64,000 nt of DNA, taken from positions 310,001 to 374,000 of the forward strand of contig JAHBTS010000003.1 of NCBI GenBank assembly GCA_019638515.1, given 5' to 3'. The number at the start of each line of letters is the position of its first letter. Within the stretch, counting starts at the first letter, position 1. Under the pieces are notes generated by a model. The model saw only the letters and a program-made list of their open reading frames with translations. It did not search any database and was not told the DNA's origin. Source of the stretch: Chitinophagales bacterium (lineage in GTDB: Bacteria > Bacteroidota > Bacteroidia > Chitinophagales > LD1). This document shows positions 1 to 8,267 of this stretch, one piece after another. The position numbers were made by a program, and so were the translations under genes.

Positions 1-3000
1 TGGCTTGAAGTATTGAGTAATTGATGTTTTCATTTCCCGCAGAGAAAACATCGGCACCGGCTGTTGCCGAATTTCCATAAAAAACTGAATTGCCAATTGA
101 CACTAACGAAGCATTATCGTTGTAAACAGCACCGCCACTTGCAGCAGTATTGCTGAAAAAAGTAGCGTTTGTAATTTCAGTATTGGAAGCAACATTGTAA
201 ACAGCACCACCATTTGCCGATGAAGTATTGTTGTAGAAAACCACATTCTGAATTTTGGGCGAAGAGTTATTGTTGGCAACTGCGCCCCCGTTGGCAGACT
301 GGTTTCCGTTGAACACAACATTTCTGATGCGTGGCGATGAATTATTGTTTTGTATTCCACCTCCTTTGCCATTGGTTATCACAAATCCATCGAGCAATGC
401 GGCAGTATCAACGTTGTTATTTACAAAAACAATGGTGTCGTTACCGCTTAGCGTGGTATTATAGCCCAAACTCAGGTTACGTTGTTGCAGTGTTTGCTCA
501 TTGCCTGCAAAGCCACCATAAATTTTCACATTGCTTTTCATGGCAAAAGAAGTGCCACTTACCGGTGGCGAATAGGTGCCGCCTGCCACCCAAACACTGT
601 CGCCACTCTTGGCGGCATTGATGCCATCTTCAAACTTAGTGAAAGCAGTTGCCCAGCTTGTTCCGTTTTGTTCGGCAGTATCCTGTGCATGGTTTACATA
701 CCAACGGGTGATCATTGCTACACTTTCATACGCACCCGGGTCAGGCTTGCCCAGCTGCACTCGAGCCGCACCGCTTAAATCATTAGCCCCCGATGCATAA
801 TTGACATTTCCTGAGTTAATGAGATTACTGGTATTCTTTAAAAACAAACCGTCATCACTTGTTGCCCATCTGTTATCGTCTCCTTTCAAATTAGCGGTGT
901 CGCTGAATTGCGGATTGCCCAATTCGCTGTTTGCAGTTAGAGTTGAAACAACACCTCCTCCAATGAAATATTGAGGGTTGTTTGCAATGGTATCGTTGTT
1001 ATCATAAAAAATATTGTTGGCAATAATTTGTGTGCCTGTTGCGCCATTCAACGAAAAAGCGCCACCGCCTGTAGTGGCAAAACTTTTGAAGAAGGTGTTT
1101 TGTGCAATAAGATAAGTGCCGCTTGTGAAATTGGCGCCACCGCCTTGTGCTAAAGTTGAATCGTAAGCAAATAGATTATTGGTAATAGTGTGTGCACCGC
1201 CAAAACAACTGATAGCACCACCACCGCCATTAAAAGAAGTGTTTCTGTAAAAAACATTTTTGCTCACCTCGCCCATGCTATTGGTTCCGTTTCCTTCTAA
1301 ACGAATGGCTCCGCCAAAACGAGCATTGTTGTTTTCATAAATAGAATTTGTGCTGGTGAGTTTGCTGCCCTGATTGGCAAATACCGCTGCACCTCCCTGA
1401 AATGCTGCATTGTTATAGAACGAACAATTATTGATAAGCACCTTTGATGCGGCAACATAAATAGCAGCACCATAGCCACGATGAAACTGTATTCCGTTTA
1501 TAGCGTAACTTCCATTAACGGATGCATTGCCGTCAGCAAAAGTTATTCCGTCAATAACAGACATTGAAGCTGTATCGGTTTTAATAATCAAAATGTGATA
1601 CGCATTATCGTTAGAAGTTGTGGAGTTGATATTCCCGCTCATGGTTACCTTATTAGATAACACATTTCTTACACCGCCACCATTAGGGTAACCGCCATAC
1701 AACGAATATGAATTCGACATGTAAAAAGCCGTATCGCGACTTGCAGAGTATTCATTAGAACCGTTGGCATAGTATGTTCCTTGTGCAATGTAAATGGTAT
1801 CTACCTGCGGGCAACGGTTTGCCGCACCCATCGCTTCGTTTAAATAGCGATAGGCAGTTGCCCAACTGCTGCCATCTCCGCTTGTTGTAACACTGCTATC
1901 TACATACAATGCAGTTAAGCCTGGGCATCCGAATGTTTCGTAAGCTCCGGCATCAACCGTAGCCTGCAAAACTCTTGCGCTGTTGGTGATGTCGGCAGTT
2001 GTTTCTTCCTGTATGTAAGTGTTACTGCCCGAATTGATGGTGGTGCTTGCTGCTTGCGGAATAAGTCCGTCATCATCCGTCATTATCTGTCCGTCAGCAC
2101 CTGCCGGATTATTGATGTCGGTAAACAGCGGGCTTGCCCCGCCAACATGACTGGAGAAAATGTTTGTAGCTGAGTTGCTGTTGGTGTTGTGATACTCCTG
2201 CATTACGGTTCCAAAACCGTTTTGATTAACGTAGTTGCCCCACAAAAGAGAATTGTAAATATTAGTTATCGCATTACCCGCACCGTTTACATTAATCGTT
2301 TCTACAAAACCTCCGAAATATCCATTGGCAATATTGTTAGCGCCTGTGCAGTTGTAAAGATTCAGTGCAACATCAACATTGTTATTGCCTCCTTTCAGCA
2401 CATAAATAGCACCGCCATTGGCAGTTGCATAATTGTTGTAAAACAAACATTGAATGGCAGTGAAAGTATGATTGGAAAAAGCATCCATTACACTTATTGC
2501 ACCACCAAAGTTTGCGGAATTATTGCGGAACACACAGTTGCGCACTATAGGTGTAGGAGCCGCTGCAATACCTGAATAATGGATACCGCCCCCATTTTGA
2601 TAAGCGTTCAACGTAGGGTGGTTGGCATTTCCGTTCTGTATAATCAATCCGTCTAATAATGGAAATATTCCGCCATACGTTACCACGTGGTAGGCATTGT
2701 CTGAGGTATCGCCCAAAACGCCAATGTCACCATCTAAAATGGTTGGGTTGGCAGGAATGTCGCGCTGAGAAAACGAAGTTTCGTTTCCGGCAAACCCTCC
2801 ATATAGTTTATTCGAATAACCCAGGTAAAATGTATTGAATCGGCCCTGATTGGTTCCGTTGGCAGCACGGTCGGGGTAATAGGTGCCTTGTTTAATCCAA
2901 ATATCTTTCAGGTAAAATCCATTAAAGGCACTGGCGATGGCATCATTCAAATTGTTGAATGCGGTTGCCCAACTATTACCATCGCCACCGTTAGGAGCAT

Positions 3001-5977
3001 CGGCCGCTACATATACAATAGGATTTATTTCGTAGGCGCCCATGTCAATGGTATCCTGCACTACGCGCGGAACACCTGCTAAATCAAAATTTGTATCATT
3101 CAACGTTTTCGAACCCATGTTACGGCAAGGTGAATTAGGAGGAATTACCATTGGTGGGAAGGACAAGTATCCCGGATTCACATCAATGTTCATTCCGTTG
3201 TCAACACCGGTAGCGCTCACCCACGCCCCGCTGCCGCCACTGCCTTGTATGTTTGAATAAGTAAATGAACATCCTGGCGAACCGATTTCATTTTGTGCAG
3301 TTCCAGCTGTATCGCCCCACAAAATACTGTTGCGAACTGTAATAGTTGCGGTTGCTGAAGAAATTGCTCCTCCGCTGTTTGCAGCTTTATTATAGCCCGC
3401 TGAACAGTTGGTTAACCGCGCAGCAGTGTTACTAAAAAATAATGCACCGCCATTTTGCGATTGATTGTTGCGGAAAAGACAGTTGGTAAAATCTGCCGAG
3501 AGCGCAGATGGAAATGCGATGGCTGAACTGTAAAACGCTCCACCATTTCCACCGGCAGTGTTGCCCACAAACACGGAATTCTGCGCTTTCACCTGACCCA
3601 CAAATGCGATACTGGGAATACCAATGCCACCTCCATTGCCTGAAGCATAATTGTTTTGAAGCATAGAATTTTTCAGCGTAAGCCGCTCTATGCTGTCGTT
3701 AAATGCCGAAAGCATTTTTATTCCACCGCCAAATGAAGAAGCGTTTTCATCGCCTCTTCCATCGGCTATTATTACTCCTTCAAGCATTATTTTGCTTACG
3801 CCCGAAGGGATAGTAACCACATGGTAACTGTTATCAGTAGTCGATGATATGTTACCAATATTGCCCGATAGCACGGTAATGTTCACCGAAGGATTGCGGT
3901 CGGCAAACACCGAGCCGCCCGAAGGGAACCCACCATAAAGTTTATCTCCATCGCGCAGGGTAAATGTTTGGTTGCGGTCGTTAAGATTAACCAATACACC
4001 TCTGTCGGGATAGTAAGTGCCTGCGGCAATGTAAAAATTGCGGTTGTTGTTGCAAACATTCATCAGCGCATCCTGCAAGTTGTTGTAAGCATTTGCCCAA
4101 TTGCTGCCGTTATTGGCACCTGTAGCTGATGCATCCACATATACATTGTTAGAAGATGCCGAGCTGACAATAATAAACTGCTGGGCATAAGTGGCGCTGT
4201 TTCCGTTCAGGTCGGTTACCGTATAGTTTACGGTATAGGTGCCTCCCAAATCGGCACAGGAAAAGGTGCGCGGAGTCCAGGAATAATTTACCGTAATCCC
4301 CGAGCAGTTATCGGTTGCCACCGGAAAATCATTTTGTGTTACCGTGTATGGTCCGGTAGCAATGTCGCGGTAAACCGGATTTGGGCTCAGGGGCCAGGTA
4401 GGAATTTTGGGCGGAGCCGAATCTATTACCCGCACACACAACTCAGTATCCGAAGTGTCCACATTGCCGGCAAAATCGGTGGCTATAAGCCGTACTTTCC
4501 TTATGAAGCCAACATCATTGCAGTTGAAAATACTTTTGGTGAATGACAACGTTTTTACCGAATCATTATCTGTTGCCCATGCATAAGCAGCATTTACGGG
4601 CAGCGTTACCTGTGTGGCTGCAGTCGGATTGCTGAAACTAAGTTGCAGCGAAAGTGTAACTGTATCTGTGGTTACTGTAGCTACCGGAGGAATGTTATCG
4701 GCAATGGTGCGGTATGAAAACGAACCGCTTTGAGGCGCGGTGGTAACAGCGCCCGGAACATAACTGATGTTGGTAAACTCCCCTGAAGACGACTGGCAAT
4801 AAAGTTTTCCTCCCCATCCGGGCTTTCGTAAATAAGCCGCACTGGTTGAAAAATTATTTGTAAGATTTAATTTACTACCGTTCCATTCAACATCAATAGC
4901 CGGGGCACCACCTGCACCTGCACCAGGGTATGACATTCCACCAAAATCTTCCGAACCACAAGCGCCAGCACCTCCACCAAAAAAACCACATCCGCCAGCA
5001 CCACCCAGATAAATAGGGCTGGGTTGGCAATTAGCATAATTGTAAAGAACAGAGCTTGGGTTAGCCACTACTTGCTGAAACTGTTGCTGTGCTTTTGAAT
5101 AGTAAATAGGCTGCCCACCACCCTGGCCTGCGTAAACTGCTGTGATGGCATAGGAATTATTGTAAACACCTGTGCTGTAGCTAAATGTTTTATGCCGTGC
5201 AGAGGATGCAATGCCAAACGAATTCGTATCGGGCATAAAAGATGAGGAACCCGAATAGGTAGTGTAGGCGCTCACGACACTTGAAGATGTGCAGTTATCA
5301 CCTACGCCTCCGCTCGCTACATTAGAGTAAGGGTCTGTTGTAGCAATTCCTCCACCTTTTCCCGCTTTGGCGGCATTCAGCGTTGCCCATCCACCACCAC
5401 CTCCTCCGGCTCCTGCAATAAAATATCCGGGCAAGAAATCTGTTTCATGAAACATTTTTATGTACTGGATTTGAGGAACCAGCCAACACATGCCCGTAGA
5501 GCCGCCTCCGCCACCGGTAGCAACTAAACCGAACAGGTTGGTGCTTTGTCCGTGTTTGCCATATACCACTAAAAATGGTTTGCCATACGATGACGAAGAA
5601 GTGAGCATGTAAGTAAACTGAACAGTGCCCCCTTGTCCTGCATGGGCAAGCTGAGTTTGTGAGCCGTTTCTGAAAGTTGCCGTTCCACCATCGGCTCCTC
5701 GCAACTGAAACTCTACTCCCATAATGCCCAATCCTTTTGCCGGCATGGTACGTATCTGGGTTTCCAGATTGTTAATGTCATCAGGAAAAGCCGTAGTATT
5801 TGTTACCCAATTGCCATTGGTATTTACTAATGGAATGCCCGCATAAGGAAGATTGGGCAACTTTTGAAGGTCAATACTGCTTTGAGCAACAAGGGTTCCC
5901 GATAAAAGAACAAAAGCAAAAAAGCATGTATAAACTACCTGTAATGCACGACCTACGAATAACAAAAAGTGAGGCAT
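1..5977 (-). CDS. Giant secreted beta-helix surface protein (3' end outside window)
   Basis: The frame is open from an ATG at 5977 to the left edge, so about 1,990 residues are visible and the C-terminus is missing. The N-terminus is a signal peptide ending near LVAQS. Residues ~70-420 are very glycine-rich, resembling the glycine-rich domain family. Residues ~430-610 contain two HYR/Ig-like segments. Then come at least four modules of about 360-400 residues (starting near nt 4155, 3020, 1920 and 715). Each opens with a motif like YVDA..NGSNWANAY and is filled with right-handed beta-helix turns (NGGAI, NNSA, FYNN types). The first three visible modules end in a GAYE motif typical of choice-of-anchor Q proteins. 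The role is probably an extracellular adhesin or matrix protein. Export by T9SS is likely but the sorting domain is not visible. It is divergent from the LuxR-type regulator at 6193. Confidence 0.9.
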   Translation of the reverse strand, partial: MPHFLLFVGRALQVVYTCFFAFVLLSGTLVAQSSIDLQKLPNLPYAGIPLVNTNGNWVTNTTAFPDDINNLETQIRTMPAKGLGIMGVEFQLRGADGGTATFRNGSQTQLAHAGQGGTVQFTYMLTSSSSYGKPFLVVYGKHGQSTNLFGLVATGGGGGSTGMCWLVPQIQYIKMFHETDFLPGYFIAGAGGGGGGWATLNAAKAGKGGGIATTDPYSNVASGGVGDNCTSSSVVSAYTTYSGSSSFMPDTNSFGIASSARHKTFSYSTGVYNNSYAITAVYAGQGGGQPIYYSKAQQQFQQVVANPSSVLYNYANCQPSPIYLGGAGGCGFFGGGAGACGSEDFGGMSYPGAGAGGAPAIDVEWNGSKLNLTNNFSTSAAYLRKPGWGGKLYCQSSSGEFTNISYVPGAVTTAPQSGSFSYRTIADNIPPVATVTTDTVTLSLQLSFSNPTAATQVTLPVNAAYAWATDNDSVKTLSFTKSIFNCNDVGFIRKVRLIATDFAGNVDTSDTELCVRVIDSAPPKIPTWPLSPNPVYRDIATGPYTVTQNDFPVATDNCSGITVNYSWTPRTFSCADLGGTYTVNYTVTDLNGNSATYAQQFIIVSSASSNNVYVDASATGANNGSNWANAYNNLQDALMNVCNNNRNFYIAAGTYYPDRGVLVNLNDRNQTFTLRDGDKLYGGFPSGGSVFADRNPSVNITVLSGNIGNISSTTDNSYHVVTIPSGVSKIMLEGVIIADGRGDENASSFGGGIKMLSAFNDSIERLTLKNSMLQNNYASGNGGGIGIPSIAFVGQVKAQNSVFVGNTAGGNGGAFYSSAIAFPSALSADFTNCLFRNNQSQNGGALFFSNTAARLTNCSAGYNKAANSGGAISSATATITVRNSILWGDTAGTAQNEIGSPGCSFTYSNIQGSGGSGAWVSATGVDNGMNIDVNPGYLSFPPMVIPPNSPCRNMGSKTLNDTNFDLAGVPRVVQDTIDMGAYEINPIVYVAADAPNGGDGNSWATAFNNLNDAIASAFNGFYLKDIWIKQGTYYPDRAANGTNQGRFNTFYLGYSNKLYGGFAGNETSFSQRDIPANPTILDGDIGVLGDTSDNAYHVVTYGGIFPLLDGLIIQNGNANHPTLNAYQNGGGIHYSGIAAAPTPIVRNCVFRNNSANFGGAISVMDAFSNHTFTAIQCLFYNNYATANGGAIYVLKGGNNNVDVALNLYNCTGANNIANGYFGGFVETINVNGAGNAITNIYNSLLWGNYVNQNGFGTVMQEYHNTNSNSATNIFSSHVGGASPLFTDINNPAGADGQIMTDDDGLIPQAASTTINSGSNTYIQEETTADITNSARVLQATVDAGAYETFGCPGLTALYVDSSVTTSGDGSSWATAYRYLNEAMGAANRCPQVDTIYIAQGTYYANGSNEYSASRDTAFYMSNSYSLYGGYPNGGGVRNVLSNKVTMSGNINSTTSNDNAYHILIIKTDTASMSVIDGITFADGNASVNGSYAINGIQFHRGYGAAIYVAASKVLINNCSFYNNAAFQGGAAVFANQGSKLTSTNSIYENNNARFGGAIRLEGNGTNSMGEVSKNVFYRNTSFNGGGGAISCFGGAHTITNNLFAYDSTLAQGGGANFTSGTYLIAQNTFFKSFATTGGGAFSLNGATGTQIIANNIFYDNNDTIANNPQYFIGGGVVSTLTANSELGNPQFSDTANLKGDDNRWATSDDGLFLKNTSNLINSGNVNYASGANDLSGAARVQLGKPDPGAYESVAMITRWYVNHAQDTAEQNGTSWATAFTKFEDGINAAKSGDSVWVAGGTYSPPVSGTSFAMKSNVKIYGGFAGNEQTLQQRNLSLGYNTTLSGNDTIVFVNNNVDTAALLDGFVITNGKGGGIQNNNSSPRIRNVVFNGNQSANGGAVANNNSSPKIQNVVFYNNTSSANGGAVYNVASNTEITNATFFSNTAASGGAVYNDNASLVSIGNSVFYGNSATAGADVFSAGNENINYSILQA

Positions 5978-6192
5978 GGTGTTTTTTATTTTATGAATTC
6001 TAAAGTAATGAAGCAAATGTCGAAAAAGAAATTGCGAAACTCATTACTACTTAATTACTACCACCTTGTCTGTAACGTAAAGAGCTAGTAGTATTGTAAT
6101 GCAGTGAAGGTAAATGGCGCTTACCAGCTGGAAACGACAATTGATAAATTTTAAAACAATGGTAGTAAACTATCCGTATTTACGCTACTAAC
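5978..6192. promoter_or_regulatory. Divergent intergenic region between beta-helix gene and LuxR-type regulator
   Basis: This 215-bp AT-rich gap separates two divergently transcribed genes, so it should contain both promoters. I found no full -33 TTG / -7 TAnnTTTG pair at a good spacing on either strand and no clear inverted repeat, so no individual site is assigned. Confidence 0.4.
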
Positions 6193-7812
6193 ATGAAAAA
6201 AAATATAACAGTAACAGGTGCACTTGAAAAAATATGGAATACCAGCATGATACCCCTGCTGCGTCAGTATGATGAGTTAAAAAAAATTGAGACTACAAGC
6301 AGCAGCCGTTTAAAACGCGAAGAACTTCCATTGCTTCGTCTTACTGAACTAATGTTGCTGCGCCAAATGAACCGACACAAGGAAGCCGATGCACTTTGCA
6401 TTAAGCGCGAAAAACAATTCAACAACATTAAGAACAAACTATATGCGCACCGATGGAAAAGAATGAAGTTGGTGGAGCAAATGCGTAAGAACAATACTGC
6501 CACAGCAGCAGCAGCTAAAGCATTAGCCGATGAAGCTTCTGCCAATAACTGGATAGAGGAAGAACTGCGTGCCTTGTTTTTACAGCACTTAATTGAAATG
6601 CACCAAGGGCATTTTGCATTGGCCCTCGAAACCGCCCAACAGGTAAAACTGCTGGCACAAAAAAGCAAGAATGAATATTTTGTATTGCAAAGTGCTTGGG
6701 CTGTGGCGCATGTTCATTTTTTCTTTGGCTATTATGAAAAATCTTTAAAAGAATGCTTGGTGGTAAAAAAGCTGTTTGATGAAAATGATTTAAGCCAACC
6801 GCAACATCTTACATTCTTCAATTTGTTGGCAAACTGCTATCAAACTCAAAAAAAGCTAACCCCAGCCATTAAACTTTACGAACGGATTTTGGAACATATA
6901 AAAACGCCCGAAACAGCCGATTCGCTCATATACATTGCCGCCTCTTCTAACCTTGCCACTGCTTTAATTGAAAAAGGGCAATTGAATAAAGCTGAAAAAA
7001 TTTACATGGCTGTAGATGTTTTCGCACAAAAAAATAGTTGGCACAATTATCGGCTCGATTCGCAACTAAATCTTGCACGGCTTTACCTGAAACAAAATAG
7101 ATTGAACGAAATGCGAGCAGCAGTTGAAGAAGCCGAGCGTTTATCGGCACAAATTAAAATCCTCCGGCTTGAAGTAAGCGTGCTTCAACTTAGAGCACAA
7201 TATGAAAAAGCCGCAGGCAATACTGCCAACGCTTTAGCTGCACATGAAAAATATTTTTCAAAATACCGCCAATGGCAAACTTTAGAAGATGCTGAAAAAA
7301 TAAAAGCAATTGAAACCGCTCATCAACTACAAATTCAACAACTAAATCATGAAGTGATGAAGAAAGAACATCAACTACAGGAACAGGAAATACAATTGCT
7401 CAATTCGCAATTGCATCAAAAAGACAAACTCATTACTCAGTTTGCCGATTATTTTACTGAGTTGGAACAAACCTCCATTCGCAGAAAGGAAATTTTTTTA
7501 AAACTGCGTAGTATGGTTAACACGGTTAAACAAACCCAACAATATGAACGAGCCGGTTATTCGGCAAAGTTTAACGAAGCGCACCATGCCTCGAAAGACG
7601 TTTTAATGAAAAGGTTTCCGGGCATTTCTAATGCAGAAGCCAACACCGCTATTATGCTTACAAAAAGCTTAAGCAATAAAGAAATTGCCACGCTTACACT
7701 TACCACTGTAAGAAATGTAGAAAAACACCGCCTTAGTTTGCGCAAAAAACTACACTTGAAAAGAAATGACGATTTGGTGCAGGCATTGCGCAAAGAAATC
7801 TTAACTCACTAG
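6193..7812 (+). CDS. TPR-containing LuxR-type transcriptional regulator
   Basis: This 539-residue protein has no signal peptide or membrane segment, so it is probably cytoplasmic. Residues ~100-350 are helical TPR-like repeats (for example ALIEKGQLNKAEKIY and LARLYLKQNRLNEMR). Residues ~355-430 are a Gln/Glu-rich coiled coil. Residues ~465-530 are a LuxR/GerE-type helix-turn-helix with the typical core SNKEIATLT followed by TTVRNVEKHRLSLRKKL. Proteins with TPR, coiled coil and a LuxR HTH are common in Bacteroidota and are thought to sense a ligand or partner through the TPRs; the signal here is unknown. It is divergent from the giant beta-helix gene, which makes that gene a possible target. 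This is inference from position only. The ATG at 6193 is the first in frame. Confidence 0.85.
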   Translation: MKKNITVTGALEKIWNTSMIPLLRQYDELKKIETTSSSRLKREELPLLRLTELMLLRQMNRHKEADALCIKREKQFNNIKNKLYAHRWKRMKLVEQMRKNNTATAAAAKALADEASANNWIEEELRALFLQHLIEMHQGHFALALETAQQVKLLAQKSKNEYFVLQSAWAVAHVHFFFGYYEKSLKECLVVKKLFDENDLSQPQHLTFFNLLANCYQTQKKLTPAIKLYERILEHIKTPETADSLIYIAASSNLATALIEKGQLNKAEKIYMAVDVFAQKNSWHNYRLDSQLNLARLYLKQNRLNEMRAAVEEAERLSAQIKILRLEVSVLQLRAQYEKAAGNTANALAAHEKYFSKYRQWQTLEDAEKIKAIETAHQLQIQQLNHEVMKKEHQLQEQEIQLLNSQLHQKDKLITQFADYFTELEQTSIRRKEIFLKLRSMVNTVKQTQQYERAGYSAKFNEAHHASKDVLMKRFPGISNAEANTAIMLTKSLSNKEIATLTLTTVRNVEKHRLSLRKKLHLKRNDDLVQALRKEILTH

Positions 7813-8216
7813 TTAATCATCAACCACTTTTCATGCAGCCCAACCAATCAAACTGATGAAAAATAACTTTAGCATAAAAAGGATTGGGGATGAAGTCAAC
7901 ATCAGCTGAGCTATTGACGAGTGCCACAAAAGGAAGGCGCAACATTGCAATACACCCAACATACATAAAACCCCAATACCAAATTCTAAAACTGGATTTC
8001 GAAAAACTTGCTGATTGTTAAAGTCAACTACGCCTCCGAACGCTTTGGGGCAACATATTTTGCAAGGTTTTACCACAAAATTCTTGCAACACTTGCAAGT
8101 TATTACACTACATTCTCAACCGATTGTGCTGACAATGTTAACATTGAAGGTTTTTTGAGGGGAAAATAAATAGTTTCTCTTATCCCATACCGCCAACCAC
8201 CTTTGTTTTAAAACAA
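7813..8216. other. Intergenic region with a perfect palindrome and a doubtful small ORF
   Basis: This ~400-bp stretch lies between the LuxR-type regulator and the terminator of the ompA gene. On the minus strand, 7831-8076 (GTG start) could encode 81 residues with a CKICC motif and two hydrophobic stretches, but codon pattern and start give little support. At 8133-8146 there is a perfect 14-bp palindrome (CAATGTT/AACATTG). Three TTGCAAG/CTTGCAA elements lie within about 50 bp upstream of it (8060-8100). No promoter pair is recognised. Confidence 0.4.
7831..8076 (-). CDS. Doubtful small membrane protein ORF
   Basis: This open frame of 81 residues has a GTG start. It has an N-terminal CKICC motif, two hydrophobic stretches (residues ~28-50 and ~61-80) and ends in GWAA. 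I do not recognise it. It sits in the gap between two solid genes and is the only frame there with any protein-like feature, but it has no ribosome-binding site, no ATG and no visible promoter. It may be chance. Confidence 0.2.
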   Translation of the reverse strand: MVKPCKICCPKAFGGVVDFNNQQVFRNPVLEFGIGVLCMLGVLQCCAFLLWHSSIAQLMLTSSPILFMLKLFFISLIGWAA

Positions 8217-8247
8217 AAAGGGCTGAACAAAAGATGCTCAGCCCTTT
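8217..8247 (-). terminator. Intrinsic terminator of the adhesin-porP-ompA operon
   Basis: A perfect 10-bp inverted repeat (8217-8226 with 8238-8247, stem AAAGGGCTGA) surrounds an 11-nt loop. Reading the minus strand it is followed by CTTTTTGTTTT. It lies 20 bp after the stop codon of the ompA-type gene. Confidence 0.85.
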
Positions 8248-8267
8248 GCTATATTAGTTGTTACAGT

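Noticed and set aside
2189-2575. 128-residue plus-strand ORF
   Set aside because: It is a shadow of the beta-helix gene on the opposite strand, whose frame stays open through this region.
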